DNA of 64,000 nt from Legionella erythra (GCF_001467615.1 NZ_LNYA01000034.1:163085-227084); one strand, 5' to 3'; counted from the first letter of the stretch, positions 41,465 through 51,995 are shown. Numbers and translations are program-made. The notes: generated by a model not told the origin, from the sequence alone.

Positions 41465-44400
41465 ATGGTTGAACGGATTATTGAATTTTGTGTACGCAAT
41501 CGCTTTATTGTGTTGCTCTTTGTGCTTGGGTTTTCTTTCATGGGTTATATGGCCTTGAAGAATACCCGCATGGATGCACTGCCTGATATTTCAGACACGC
41601 AAGTGATTGTGTATACCACCTGGATGGGGCGCTCTCCTGATTTAATGGAAGACCAGGTCACTTATCCTATTGTGACCGCCCTATTATCCGCACCGAAGGT
41701 GGTTGCGGTACGAGGATTTTCTGATTTTGGTTTTTCTTACGTCTATATTATTTTTGAGGACGGAACCGATATTTATTGGGCGCGTTCTCGTGTTTTGGAA
41801 TACATGAGTCAACTGGCAGGGAAATTACCCGAAGGGGTCACTCCTCAACTAGGTCCTGATGCAACCCCTGTGGGTTGGATTTATCAATACGCTTTGGTGG
41901 ATGAGAATGGGAAACATAATCTGGCTGAATTACGCACGTTTCAAGATTGGTATTTACGCTATTGGTTAAGAGCAGTTCCAGGGGTGTCTGAAGTCGCCAG
42001 TGTGGGTGGGTTTGTCAGGCAATATCAAGTCAATTTGGATCCCGTCAAAATCCTTGCCTACAACCTGTCGGTTCCTGACATCATCGAAAAAATTCGCATG
42101 AGCAATAACGACACCGGTGGACGGGTGATTGAATTCTCAGGGGTGGAGTACATGATTCGTGGGCGAGGGTACATTAAGTCTACTGAGGATATTGAAAAAA
42201 TTGCCATAGGCACTAATGCCAATGGGACACCGATTTTGCTGCGTGATGTGGCCACCGTGCAGCTTGGCTCGGATATGCGTCGAGGGGTCGTTGATTTAAA
42301 TGGCCAAGGAGAAGTAGTGGGCGGCATTGTCATCATGCGCTTTGGTGAGGATGTGTTGCAAGTGATTGGTCGCATTAAAGAGAAATTAAAAGAATTGGCC
42401 ACTGCCATCCCCGAAGGAATAAAAATGGTTCCTGTGTATGATCGCAGTAATCTCATTCGAGAAGCCATCTCCACGGCCAATTGGAATTTGATTGAAGAAC
42501 TGGTGGTGGTTGGGTTACTCATCATCGTATTTTTAGGTCATTTTCGTTCAGCATTAATCCCCATTATTACCTTGCCGCTTGCGATTTTGATTTCTTTTAT
42601 TCCCATTTATTTCTTGCATATTGGGCTTAATATCATGTCCATTGGTGGGATTATTGTGGCGGTTGGCGACATGGTGGATGCCGCTATCATCATGGTCGAT
42701 AATGCCCATAAACGCTTAGCGGATTGGGAGGCAAAAGGAAGTCCAGGCGATCGCACCCAAGTGTTAATCGATTCAGCCAAGGAAGTAGGTCCTGCGATTT
42801 TCTCATCACTTATTGTGATTGCCATCTCGTTCATGCCCGTTTTTACTCTAGAAGCCCAAGAGGGACGGATGTTTTCACCTTTGGCTTATACTAAAAACTT
42901 AGCGATTTTCATGAGTGCCCTGTTGGCCATCACCCTAATTCCTGTACTATTGCCTCTTTTGGTGCGTGGTCGAATCATTCCTGAACAAAAACATCCTATT
43001 ACGCGGTTTATGCAAAAAATGTACGCACCCGTGTTAAGGCTGGCCTTGCACTATCGAAAGTTGGTGATAGGTATTGCGGTGGTGGTTGCTTTAAGCATCA
43101 TTCCTCTTTATAAACTCATTGGCTCTGAATTCATGCCTCCTCTTTATGAAGGCACCATTTTATACATGCCAGTTACTTTACCGGGTATCTCAGTAACTCA
43201 AGCGACCGCCTTGCTTCAAGAAATGGATAAGAAATTAAAAGCCTTTCCAGAAGTATCCCATGTGTTTGGAAAGACAGGACGAGCGGAAACCTCTACCGAC
43301 CCTTCTCCATTTAGCATGATGGAAGTGATTGTGGAATTAAAGCCCAAAGAATTTTGGCGTAAAGGAATGACTTATGAAAGTTTAGTTGCCGAGATGGATA
43401 AAGCCTTGCAATTTCCAGGCGTGAGCAATGCCTGGACTATGCCTATTAAGGCACGCAATGACATGCTCACCACAGGGATTCGAACGGCGGTTGGGATTAA
43501 AATTTTTGGTCCCGACATTAAAAAAATTGAAGCCATCGGCAAAGAAATTGAAATGGTGGCTAAAGAAGTGAAGGGGACAAGTAATGTCTATGCAGAGAGA
43601 GTCGCTGGAGGCTATTTTCTTGATTTTGAAATCCATCGCGACCAGCTGGCACGTTATGGCTTAACCATCATGGATGTTAATCGCATTATTGAATCGGCTG
43701 TGGGCGGTGAAAACATTACTACTACAATTGAAGGGCGTGAGCGTTATCCGGTGAATGTGCGCTATTTGCGTGAATTACGCGATGATCCGGATAAACTCAA
43801 TCGTATTTTAGTCAAAACACCGAGTGGTGCTGAAGTGCCTATTGCGCAATTGGTGACGTTAACATTTCGTTCAGGACCTGCCATGATTCGCGATGAAAAT
43901 GCCATGTTAGCAGGTTATGTGTTCATCGACATCAGTGGTCGTGACATTGGCGGTTATGTGGAAGAGTTAAAACAAGCAGTCAAGGCCAAAGTCAAATTGC
44001 CTCCAGGTTATACGCTAGCCTGGTCAGGCCAATACGAATTCATGCAACGGGTTTATGAGCGGCTTAAGATTTTCGTACCACTCACCTTAGTCATTATTTT
44101 TGTCTTATTTTACTTTACCTTCCGGACTATCACCGAGACTTTAATGGTGATGCTGGGTGTTCCTTTTGCTTTATTTGGCGGCTTTTTGCTGCTTTATATA
44201 TTGGGTTACAACATGAGTATTGCCGTTTGGGTGGGAATGATTGCTTTAGCCGGTGTGGCCGCCGAAACCAGTGCGGTGATGCTAGCTTACCTGGATTCGG
44301 ATTACAATGAGAAAAAAGAGAAAGGGTTGCTTAAAACCCTGCCGGATTTAATTCAAATGGTACACCTTTGTGCCATATCTCGTATTCGTCCCATGGTGAT

Positions 44401-44608
44401 GGCAGGTCTTGCGAACATCATCGGATTATTACCCGTAATGTGGGCCACTGGCATTGGAGCGGATGTCATGAAGCGCCTGGCGGCACCCATGGTGGGTGGC
44501 GTTTTTTCCGCCCTTTTACTGACTCTCATTGTCATTCCCGTGGTTTATGTGATGTGGCGTTGGCAAGTGGATTTGAAACAACAAGGAAGTCTAACGGAGG
44601 CAAAATGA
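41465..44608 (+). CDS. HME-RND pump, CusA-like (Cu+/Ag+ group)
   Basis: The 1047-residue RND transporter exports monovalent copper or silver. It has 12 helices and two large periplasmic loops. The helix-4 motif is AVGDMVDAAIIMVDN, which agrees with the HME4 (CusA) signature rather than that of CzcA. A 94-base gap follows the adaptor, and AAAGGGA precedes its ATG. Its last codon overlaps the hydrolase start (ATGA), so translation continues into the nucleotide module. Confidence 0.92.
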   Translation: MVERIIEFCVRNRFIVLLFVLGFSFMGYMALKNTRMDALPDISDTQVIVYTTWMGRSPDLMEDQVTYPIVTALLSAPKVVAVRGFSDFGFSYVYIIFEDGTDIYWARSRVLEYMSQLAGKLPEGVTPQLGPDATPVGWIYQYALVDENGKHNLAELRTFQDWYLRYWLRAVPGVSEVASVGGFVRQYQVNLDPVKILAYNLSVPDIIEKIRMSNNDTGGRVIEFSGVEYMIRGRGYIKSTEDIEKIAIGTNANGTPILLRDVATVQLGSDMRRGVVDLNGQGEVVGGIVIMRFGEDVLQVIGRIKEKLKELATAIPEGIKMVPVYDRSNLIREAISTANWNLIEELVVVGLLIIVFLGHFRSALIPIITLPLAILISFIPIYFLHIGLNIMSIGGIIVAVGDMVDAAIIMVDNAHKRLADWEAKGSPGDRTQVLIDSAKEVGPAIFSSLIVIAISFMPVFTLEAQEGRMFSPLAYTKNLAIFMSALLAITLIPVLLPLLVRGRIIPEQKHPITRFMQKMYAPVLRLALHYRKLVIGIAVVVALSIIPLYKLIGSEFMPPLYEGTILYMPVTLPGISVTQATALLQEMDKKLKAFPEVSHVFGKTGRAETSTDPSPFSMMEVIVELKPKEFWRKGMTYESLVAEMDKALQFPGVSNAWTMPIKARNDMLTTGIRTAVGIKIFGPDIKKIEAIGKEIEMVAKEVKGTSNVYAERVAGGYFLDFEIHRDQLARYGLTIMDVNRIIESAVGGENITTTIEGRERYPVNVRYLRELRDDPDKLNRILVKTPSGAEVPIAQLVTLTFRSGPAMIRDENAMLAGYVFIDISGRDIGGYVEELKQAVKAKVKLPPGYTLAWSGQYEFMQRVYERLKIFVPLTLVIIFVLFYFTFRTITETLMVMLGVPFALFGGFLLLYILGYNMSIAVWVGMIALAGVAAETSAVMLAYLDSDYNEKKEKGLLKTLPDLIQMVHLCAISRIRPMVMAGLANIIGLLPVMWATGIGADVMKRLAAPMVGGVFSALLLTLIVIPVVYVMWRWQVDLKQQGSLTEAK

Positions 44609-45966
44609 AATTAACCTTTTTAGGGGCAACAGAGACCGTTACCGGATCAAAATATCTTTTGACGGTAGATTCTAAAAAAATTCTTATTGATTGCGGGCTT
44701 TTTCAAGGTTACAAAGAATTACGACTGCGTAACTGGGCTCCCTTGCCAGTCAATCCACGCGACATTGATGCAGTCATCATCACCCATGCTCACATTGACC
44801 ATACGGGTTATCTTCCTTTGTTCGTTAAAAATGGTTTTCAAGGCAAAATTTATGCAACAACGGGTACCAAAGCGTTGTGCTCCATTTTATTGCCCGACAG
44901 TGGCCATCTGCAGGAAGAAGAAGCACGATTGGCTAACAAATATGGGTTCTCCAAGCATAGGCCTGCTCTTCCACTGTATACTGAGCAGGAAGCTCGAGTT
45001 GCCTTAAATTATTTTGAGACCATTGATTTTGATACGCCACATTCATTATTTAATGTGTTGAGTTTTGAATTTCATCGTGCCGGCCACATCGTGGGGGCTG
45101 CCATGGTCAAAATAAAAACAAAAAAAGGTTCCATTGTGTTTACCGGGGACCTTGGCCGGCCTCATGATCCTGTCATGAAAGCCCCAAGCGTGATTCAAGA
45201 AACCGATTATTTGGTGATGGAATCCACTTACGGAGACCGGCTGCATGATGCCACCGATCCCTTGCCACAAATTGGTGAAGTGATTAATCACACCATCAAA
45301 CGAGGAGGCTCTGTTATTATTCCGGCCTTTGCGGTGGGACGGGCTCAAAGTCTTTTATATTTTATTTATGAATTAAAACGCAAAGGGAAAATTCCTAAAG
45401 AGATTCCAGTATTTTTAGACAGTCCCATGGCTATTAATGCAACCAAACTACTCTGTACTTATAAAGAGGATCATCACTTAAATGAGGAACAATGTCGTGG
45501 ATTATGCAATGTGGCCACTTACATTAATACGCCTGAGGAGTCCAAAGAGATTGACAGACATAAAATGCCACAAATCATCATAGCCGCCAGTGGCATGGCT
45601 CAAGGCGGTCGTATTTTGCATCATTTGAAAGCCTTTGCGCCTGATCCTAAAAACACACTTCTTTTTACTGGCTTTCAGGCAGGAGGTACTCGTGGTGCCA
45701 GGATGGTTAATGGAGAGCGGGAGGTTAAAATTCATGGTGGTTTGGTTCCCATACGCGCTCAGGTGGTGGTTATGAGCAGTACCTCTGCTCATGCCGATTA
45801 TCTCGAGATGTTAGAGTGGCTAAAGCATTTTACTCATCCGCCTAAGAAGGTCTTTATCACGCATGGCGAACTCCACAGCGCTCAATCATTAAAAGAGAAA
45901 ATTGAAAGCCAATTAGGCTTTTGCTGCACGATTCCTTCTTATCTGCACACGGAGGATTTGTCGTGA
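44605..45966 (+). CDS. MBL-fold beta-CASP hydrolase (RNase-like)
   Basis: The 453-residue protein starts MKLTFLGATETVTGSKYLLT and has the full metallo-beta-lactamase motif set: HAHIDHTG (near 61), GDLGRPHDPV, STYGDR, and the beta-CASP elements PAFAVGRAQSLLYFIYELKR, SGMAQGGRILHHL and SAHADY. Proteins of this type cleave RNA as endo- or exonucleases in the CPSF-73-like line. The ATG 44605 has ACGGAGG before it. It is coupled to the pump upstream and to the phosphorylase downstream. Confidence 0.9.
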   Translation: MKLTFLGATETVTGSKYLLTVDSKKILIDCGLFQGYKELRLRNWAPLPVNPRDIDAVIITHAHIDHTGYLPLFVKNGFQGKIYATTGTKALCSILLPDSGHLQEEEARLANKYGFSKHRPALPLYTEQEARVALNYFETIDFDTPHSLFNVLSFEFHRAGHIVGAAMVKIKTKKGSIVFTGDLGRPHDPVMKAPSVIQETDYLVMESTYGDRLHDATDPLPQIGEVINHTIKRGGSVIIPAFAVGRAQSLLYFIYELKRKGKIPKEIPVFLDSPMAINATKLLCTYKEDHHLNEEQCRGLCNVATYINTPEESKEIDRHKMPQIIIAASGMAQGGRILHHLKAFAPDPKNTLLFTGFQAGGTRGARMVNGEREVKIHGGLVPIRAQVVVMSSTSAHADYLEMLEWLKHFTHPPKKVFITHGELHSAQSLKEKIESQLGFCCTIPSYLHTEDLS

Positions 45967-47477
45967 ACCATGAAGAACCTCATACGTTACGTTTAAAACA
46001 CTTGGGGATTAAAACCTATCACGAAGCCATTATCTACATGCGAGAAGATTGTCATGTGTGTCATTCAGAAGGCTTTGAAGTTCAGACCCGCATTCAAGTG
46101 ACCCTTGGCCAACGTTCCATTATCGCAACGCTTAATGTCGTTACCTCAGAGCTTCTTAAGCCTGGTGAGGCCAGCTTGTCGCATTATGCCTGGGATTCTT
46201 TAAATGCTAAAGAAGGGGATGAAATCCAATTATCGCATCCTAAACCTCTGGAATCATTAAGTTATGTGCATACGAAGATTTATGGTAACGAACTCTCTTT
46301 TAAACAAATCAAGGCCATCGTGGATGACGTTTTAAGTGGACGTCTTTCTGATTTGCAAATCTCCGCTTTTTTAGCGGCCAGTGCCGCGGAACGTTTAAGC
46401 AATATTGAAATCGTGAAACTTACAAAAGCCATGATTGACAGTGGCGATCGCTTATCCTGGTCTTCACCTTTGGTGGTGGATAAGCATTGTGTTGGTGGTT
46501 TACCAGGAAATCGCACTACCCTTGTTGTGGTTCCCATTGTAGCGGCTTTCGGGTTGACCATCCCAAAAACCTCTTCACGGGCTATCACTTCTCCAGCCGG
46601 GACAGCAGATACGATGGAAACTTTAGCGCCGGTGTCACTTAGCCCAGAGGCTATGTGTCAAGTGGTTGATAAGGAAAACGGATGCATTGTTTGGGGAGGT
46701 GCTGTGAGCTTAAGCCCTGCCGATGATGTGCTTATTCGGGTGGAGCGTGCTCTTGAGTTAGATAGTGAAGGGCAATTGGTCGCCTCAATCCTTTCTAAAA
46801 AAATTGCCACAGGGGCAACCCATGCGGTTATTGATATTCCAGTGGGACCTACCGCCAAAGTCAGGAATAAGTCCAGGGCTTTACTTCTTAAGCAATCCCT
46901 TGAAGAAGTAGGAAAACAGTTAGGTCTTGTGGTCCATACCTTAATTACTGATGGCGCACAACCGATAGGAAATGGTATTGGCCCGGCTTTAGAAGCACGC
47001 GATGTGTTGGCGGTATTACAAGGTTTGCCTCATGCCCCAAAGGATTTGCGTGAAAAATCATTAACTCTTGCAGGAGCAGTACTGGAATTTTCATCAACAG
47101 TACCACCTGGCTCAGGTCAATCGATAGCCAAACAATTATTAGATAGCGGAGAAGCGTTTAAAAAATTTCAGGCGATTTGTGAGGCACAAGGAGGGATGAG
47201 GGAATTGACGGTGGCACGTTTTACTTACCCTATGGTTGCTGAGAAAGCAGGTAAAGTATCTCTCATTGACAATCGAATGCTCGCAAAAATTGCTAAACTT
47301 GCAGGGGCGCCTAAGTCTAAATCAGCAGGGGTTGATTTGCATGTTCATGTTGGTGACCAAGTTGAAAAAGGGCAGCCTTTGTTCACCATCCACTCAGAGT
47401 CTTCAGGGGAACTAACTTATGCTCGCGATTTTATTCACGATAAACAAAATACCATTGTTCTGGGAGAGAAGCCTTGA
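45963..47477 (+). CDS. AMP-phosphorylase-type nucleoside/nucleotide phosphorylase
   Basis: The 504-residue protein belongs to the thymidine-phosphorylase superfamily, but its active-site loop reads KHCVGGLPGNRTTL (near 173), the form found in archaeal-type AMP phosphorylases, not the KHSTGG of DeoA. An extra N-terminal domain of about 85 residues also fits that group. It would convert NMP and phosphate to ribose-1,5-bisphosphate and base. SRAITSPAGTADTMETLAPV follows as expected. The GTG start (45963) has GGAGG upstream and overlaps the previous TGA. Confidence 0.88.
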   Translation: MNHEEPHTLRLKHLGIKTYHEAIIYMREDCHVCHSEGFEVQTRIQVTLGQRSIIATLNVVTSELLKPGEASLSHYAWDSLNAKEGDEIQLSHPKPLESLSYVHTKIYGNELSFKQIKAIVDDVLSGRLSDLQISAFLAASAAERLSNIEIVKLTKAMIDSGDRLSWSSPLVVDKHCVGGLPGNRTTLVVVPIVAAFGLTIPKTSSRAITSPAGTADTMETLAPVSLSPEAMCQVVDKENGCIVWGGAVSLSPADDVLIRVERALELDSEGQLVASILSKKIATGATHAVIDIPVGPTAKVRNKSRALLLKQSLEEVGKQLGLVVHTLITDGAQPIGNGIGPALEARDVLAVLQGLPHAPKDLREKSLTLAGAVLEFSSTVPPGSGQSIAKQLLDSGEAFKKFQAICEAQGGMRELTVARFTYPMVAEKAGKVSLIDNRMLAKIAKLAGAPKSKSAGVDLHVHVGDQVEKGQPLFTIHSESSGELTYARDFIHDKQNTIVLGEKP

Positions 47478-48379
47478 AGCCCATTTTATTTTCATTATTT
47501 GATACCTCAGGAATCAGTAGACGCTTAAAAGAAGCGCTTCAAGTGGAGGTGGGTGATGTCACGTTGCATTGTTTTCCAGATACAGAGTGGTACGTAAAAA
47601 TTAATTCAGAAGTTAAAAATCGCAGCCTCATTGTAGTGGATAGCTTAAACCAACCCGATGGAAAAATACTGCCTTTGCTGTTTTTTGCTAAAACAGCAAA
47701 AGAATTAGGAGCTAAAAAAATCGGCTTGATTGCTCCTTATCTTCCCTATTTACGTCAAGATAAACGTTTTCATCAGGGGGAAGGGATTACCTCGCGTTAT
47801 TTTGCTGAATTACTCTCTACTTCATTTGATTGGCTCATGACCATCGACCCCCATTTGCATCGTTATCACTCTTTAGATGAAGTCTACTCCATTCCTACTT
47901 TTGTCTTGCATGCTACAGCCAATATTGCCACATGGATTAAGAATCATGTGAATAAGCCTGTGATTATTGGTCCTGATATGGAAAGTCAGCAGTGGGTTGC
48001 CGACATTGCTGAAAAAGGCCATTTCCCTTATGTGATTTTGGAAAAAATTCGACGTGGAGATAAAGAGGTTTCTATTTCTGTGCCAACTATCCCTGATCTT
48101 GAATCCTCTACTCCAGTCTTAGTCGATGACATTATCTCCACGGCCAGAACCATGGTGGAAACGGTAAGGCATTTACAAATGGCAGGGGTTCAGTCCGTGA
48201 TTTGCATTGGGGTGCATGCGCTTTTTGCAGAAGAGGCTTATTCTTTATTATCAGGGATGGATGGTGTGCAAATCATCACGTGCAACACCATCCGTCATAT
48301 CACCAATGCGATTGACGTGAGTGAAGTGATTGCAACCACTTTAGAAAAATACAAACTCGCCAAGGTGTTAAAAAAATAG
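47474..48379 (+). CDS. prs: ribose-phosphate pyrophosphokinase (PRPP synthetase)
   Basis: The 301-residue enzyme makes PRPP from ribose-5-phosphate and ATP, or may use a related sugar phosphate. GLIAPYLPYLRQDKRFHQGE, TIDPHLHRY and the PRPP loop VLVDDIISTARTMVETVRHL (near 216) are present. It is a little shorter than the usual 310-320. It overlaps the phosphorylase by four bases. The housekeeping Prs is expected elsewhere, so this is a specialised copy in the salvage module. Confidence 0.9.
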   Translation: MKPILFSLFDTSGISRRLKEALQVEVGDVTLHCFPDTEWYVKINSEVKNRSLIVVDSLNQPDGKILPLLFFAKTAKELGAKKIGLIAPYLPYLRQDKRFHQGEGITSRYFAELLSTSFDWLMTIDPHLHRYHSLDEVYSIPTFVLHATANIATWIKNHVNKPVIIGPDMESQQWVADIAEKGHFPYVILEKIRRGDKEVSISVPTIPDLESSTPVLVDDIISTARTMVETVRHLQMAGVQSVICIGVHALFAEEAYSLLSGMDGVQIITCNTIRHITNAIDVSEVIATTLEKYKLAKVLKK

Positions 48380-48414
48380 GGATGAAAAAATTTTAACTGA
48401 CTAAGGAGTATCAC

Positions 48415-48585
48415 ATGTCACTTGTGAAGATAATCAAGGTAATTGGAATGGTCATTGGACTTTCCGCGACTTTCTTTTTGAGCTCTTGTGATGGTACTCT
48501 GAAGCAGAGTGCACAAGAGGTTGATGGGGGCTACGGAGGACACAGTGCGGGTGGGCATGGCGGGCATGGTGGTGTTGGGCATTAG
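48415..48585 (+). CDS. small Gly/His-rich lipoprotein (56 aa)
   Basis: A lipoprotein signal (MSLVKIIKVIGMVIGLSATF) with LSSC at residues 22-25 is followed by DGTLKQSAQEVDGGY and a His/Gly tail GGHSAGGHGGHGGVGH. AAGGAG lies eight bases before the ATG. It stands between the nucleotide module and the copper ATPase. The regular GGH repeat could chelate Cu or Ni. It is the most His-rich member of the set at 6195, 36033 and 60547. Confidence 0.8.
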   Translation: MSLVKIIKVIGMVIGLSATFFLSSCDGTLKQSAQEVDGGYGGHSAGGHGGHGGVGH

Positions 48586-48716
48586 GCCTCAATTGAAGGA
48601 AAACGAGTATTGTAAAACGAACCATTAGGACATTTAAGAGTCCTTTGGAACAAAGGTTTATTATTGGTGGACACGCAGGCCCCTGCGGGCATTAAACAAT
48701 AGGAAATAGGTGACCC

Positions 48717-50933
48717 ATGAAACAGGACCATCATCAAAGACATTCTAATTCGGACAAAAAACATGGGGGTTGTCATCAGGAACATAAAGCACACAAGCCT
48801 CATAGCCCCTCCTCCAGCATAGAAGGTTCGATCATTTATATGTGTCCTATGCATCCAGAAATTCGCCAGTCTGCCCCTGGCCATTGCCCGATATGTGGTA
48901 TGGCATTAGAGCCTGAAACAGTAACAACAGAAGAAGTAGCGAGTTCTGAATATCTTGACATGAGACGTCGATTTTGGATTGCGTTGATTTTGACTGTGCC
49001 TGTTGTGATATTGGAGATGGGTGGGCATGGTTTGCAGCATTTTATTTCTGGCAGTAATTCCAGTTGGATTCAATTGTTGTTGGCCACGCCGGTGGTTTTA
49101 TGGGGCGGTTGGCCTTTTTTTAAGCGTGGTTGGCAATCTCTAAAAACACGCCAGTTAAATATGTTTACTCTGATTGCCATGGGTATTGGTGTAGCGTGGA
49201 TTTACAGTGTGGTGGCTGTTCTTTGGCCAGGTATATTTCCCAATGCGTTTCGAAGTCACGAAGGAGTGGTTGCTGTTTATTTTGAAGCGGCAGCAGTGAT
49301 TACGACTTTGGTCCTATTAGGACAAGTGCTGGAACTCAAAGCACGAGAGCAAACGGGGAGTGCCATCCGTGCTTTGTTGAAATTGGCTCCTGAACGTGCT
49401 CATCTTATTAAAGAGGATGGAAGTGAAGAAGAAGTATCGCTTGATAAGGTCCATGTCGGAGATAAATTGCGTGTTCGTCCTGGTGAAAAAATACCAGTGG
49501 ATGGTGAAGTACTGGAAGGACGAAGTTTTGTCGATGAGTCTATGGTGACAGGTGAACCTATTCCGGTGACTAAAGAAACAGGAGCCAAAGTCATTGGGGC
49601 GACGATTAACCAGACGGGTAGTTTTGTGATGAGCGCGTTGCATGTGGGCAATGATACGATGCTTGCTCGTATTGTCCAAATGGTGAGTGAAGCCCAAAGA
49701 AGTCGTGCTCCCATTCAACGATTAGCGGATACCGTTTCGGGATGGTTTGTGCCAGCGGTGATTTTGATTGCACTGCTGTCTTTCATTCTGTGGGCATGGC
49801 TAGGCCCACAACCGTCATTAAGCTATGGTTTAATTGCCGCTGTATCAGTACTTATTATTGCCTGCCCTTGTGCTCTTGGCCTGGCCACACCCATGTCCAT
49901 CATGGTAGGGGTTGGAAAAGGGGCTCAGAGTGGGGTTTTGATTAAAAATGCGGAGAGCTTGGAGCGTATGGAAAAGGTCAATACGCTGGTTGTGGATAAA
50001 ACAGGCACTCTCACGGAAGGGCATCCGAAACTGACACGCATTGTAACAGATGAACACTTTAATGAAGATGAAGTGTTGGCGTTAGCCGCCGCTCTTGAAC
50101 ACCAAAGTGAACATCCTCTGGGGCATGCTATTGTAGCAGCTGCGAAAGAAAAACAGTTGTCCTTTGGCTCAGTGGAAGATTTTGAAGCACCTACCGGCAA
50201 GGGAGTCCTAGGGAAGGTCAATGGTCATCGTATTGCCATTGGTAATGTCAAATTAATGCAGGAGCATGGCAGTGACAAGGCCTCTCTTCTTGAAAAAGCC
50301 GATGAATTTCGCAGCAAAGGCGCATCAGTCATGTTCATGGCAGTGGAGGGTAAAACAGTAGCTCTTTTGGTGGTAGAAGACCCTATTAAATCAACCACCC
50401 CAGAAACCATTCGCAAGTTGCAGCAAGGCGGTATTGAAGTGGTGATGCTCACAGGGGATAGCAAAAAAACAGCAGAAGCGGTAGCAGGTACCCTCGGTAT
50501 TAAAAAGGTGGTGGCCGAAATCATGCCTGAAGATAAGAGCCGCATCGTGAGTGAATTAAAAGACAAAGGACTCGTTGTTGCCATGGCAGGCGATGGAGTC
50601 AATGATGCGCCAGCGTTGGCCAAAGCCGATATTGGTATTGCTATGGGCACAGGTACTGATGTAGCTATTGAGAGTGCCGGTATTACCTTGCTGCATGGTG
50701 ATTTGCGTGGCATTGCCAAGGCACGTCATTTGTCAGAAAGCACTATGAATAACATCCGTCAAAATCTCTTTTTTGCATTTATTTATAATGTATTGGGTGT
50801 ACCGGTGGCCGCGGGTATTTTGTATCCCCTGACTGGTTTACTCTTAAGTCCCATCATCGCAGCTCTTGCCATGGCGCTTTCTTCGGTGTCCGTGATTATT
50901 AATGCGCTAAGATTGCGACGGATAACCCTATGA
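48717..50933 (+). CDS. copper-type P1B ATPase with YHS-like metal-binding N-terminus
   Basis: The 738-residue pump exports copper or silver. The first 30 residues are very His-rich ([19 protein letters not shown]). A heavy-metal-binding domain [11 protein letters not shown] ending [11 protein letters not shown] lies at about 41-67. The CPC motif is near 384 and [11 protein letters not shown] near 427. HP and [11 protein letters not shown] motifs and [16 protein letters not shown] in the last helices are also present. This form is closest to CopB/SilP-like or CopA-like copper pumps. Its His tail parallels the small lipoprotein 132 bases upstream. Confidence 0.92.
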   Translation: MKQDHHQRHSNSDKKHGGCHQEHKAHKPHSPSSSIEGSIIYMCPMHPEIRQSAPGHCPICGMALEPETVTTEEVASSEYLDMRRRFWIALILTVPVVILEMGGHGLQHFISGSNSSWIQLLLATPVVLWGGWPFFKRGWQSLKTRQLNMFTLIAMGIGVAWIYSVVAVLWPGIFPNAFRSHEGVVAVYFEAAAVITTLVLLGQVLELKAREQTGSAIRALLKLAPERAHLIKEDGSEEEVSLDKVHVGDKLRVRPGEKIPVDGEVLEGRSFVDESMVTGEPIPVTKETGAKVIGATINQTGSFVMSALHVGNDTMLARIVQMVSEAQRSRAPIQRLADTVSGWFVPAVILIALLSFILWAWLGPQPSLSYGLIAAVSVLIIACPCALGLATPMSIMVGVGKGAQSGVLIKNAESLERMEKVNTLVVDKTGTLTEGHPKLTRIVTDEHFNEDEVLALAAALEHQSEHPLGHAIVAAAKEKQLSFGSVEDFEAPTGKGVLGKVNGHRIAIGNVKLMQEHGSDKASLLEKADEFRSKGASVMFMAVEGKTVALLVVEDPIKSTTPETIRKLQQGGIEVVMLTGDSKKTAEAVAGTLGIKKVVAEIMPEDKSRIVSELKDKGLVVAMAGDGVNDAPALAKADIGIAMGTGTDVAIESAGITLLHGDLRGIAKARHLSESTMNNIRQNLFFAFIYNVLGVPVAAGILYPLTGLLLSPIIAALAMALSSVSVIINALRLRRITL

Positions 50934-51113
50934 AACAGAAATACGGCCGGCCTGTTATGGGCCAGCCTAAGTGTTTCTATTGATGGTTTGAGTTTTTGTA
51001 AACTACCACGGTCTTAATAGGCCCAGCTGAAAAAATTAATGCCAATTTCCATCATGAAGAAAAATCAAGTCTATACTCAAGGAGATAGGTCAGGCTGTAT
51101 ATAAGGAAGAATC

Positions 51114-51995
51114 ATGGTGATTCCAGTTGTTATGATAGTGTTTGGTATTGTCTTTCTTATCAATGGAGCTTATTTAGTCAATCGCTTATTACAACAAACG
51201 AATCAGTACCGTTGGCAATGGCTGGCTTATCTGGCTTTTATTAGCTTCTTTATTCTAAGTTACACGGCCAGCATTTTTTATGGTCTACTCGTAGATCCCC
51301 ACTGCCTTAATTATTTTTATGCCAGTGTCTTTTTAATGGGTGCCACCACTATTGATTTCTCGTGTCGTCTTATGACCAAGACCATGCAAAAAATAGAATT
51401 GATGGATGACATTAAAAACCGCTATGATCTGTTACGCCATCATGCTACTTATGATTCGCTGACCGGTTGTAATAACCGGGAATATCTATTTGACGTACTG
51501 AGTACGCGTTTCCAACAAATCAAGCTCAATGGTGGAGAGGTGGTTGTTCTCTTCATCGATTTAGACCGATTTAAGGCAGTGAACGATCGTTTTGGTCACG
51601 ATGTTGGGGATAGTGTTTTGCAAACCTTTGGCAAGCTCCTAAGACAGCGGTTGCGAAAGGACGATGTGGTAGCGCGTTATGGTGGTGATGAATTTATTGT
51701 ATTGATGGAAAATACATCTTTAAGTGAAGCCAAGAGGATTGCTGAGAATCTTGTGACTGTTGCTAACCAATCCATTAATGAAGGCCTATTAGACTCACTG
51801 GATTTGGGTTGCTCCATTGGCATTACTCAAATGAGCCGTCACTCCGACTCCGTGAATGCCGCCATTAAAGAAGCGGATTTGGCCTGTTATGCCGCTAAGC
51901 AAAGAAAAATTGATGGTGCCGTTTGTCTTTATAGTCCCATGCTTGCAGCAACAAACAATCACATCGTTTCTTGTATCAAACAGATGGCTAAATAG
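51114..51995 (+). CDS. membrane-bound diguanylate cyclase
   Basis: The 293-residue protein makes cyclic di-GMP. Two or three membrane helices (about 5-90) precede a short linker and a GGDEF domain. The active-site loop RYGGDEF is intact near residue 190, and RKDD five residues before it is an inhibitory I-site. TYDSLTGCNNRE opens the domain. No EAL domain follows. It sits between the copper pump and the third RND cluster, on the same strand but with about 200-base gaps, so it may have its own promoter. Confidence 0.92.
   Translation: MVIPVVMIVFGIVFLINGAYLVNRLLQQTNQYRWQWLAYLAFISFFILSYTASIFYGLLVDPHCLNYFYASVFLMGATTIDFSCRLMTKTMQKIELMDDIKNRYDLLRHHATYDSLTGCNNREYLFDVLSTRFQQIKLNGGEVVVLFIDLDRFKAVNDRFGHDVGDSVLQTFGKLLRQRLRKDDVVARYGGDEFIVLMENTSLSEAKRIAENLVTVANQSINEGLLDSLDLGCSIGITQMSRHSDSVNAAIKEADLACYAAKQRKIDGAVCLYSPMLAATNNHIVSCIKQMAK

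Noticed and set aside
50942-50970. GGCCGGCC...GGGCCAGCC stem after the copper ATPase
   Set aside because: It has a mismatch in the stem and no T tract follows, so I do not call it a terminator.
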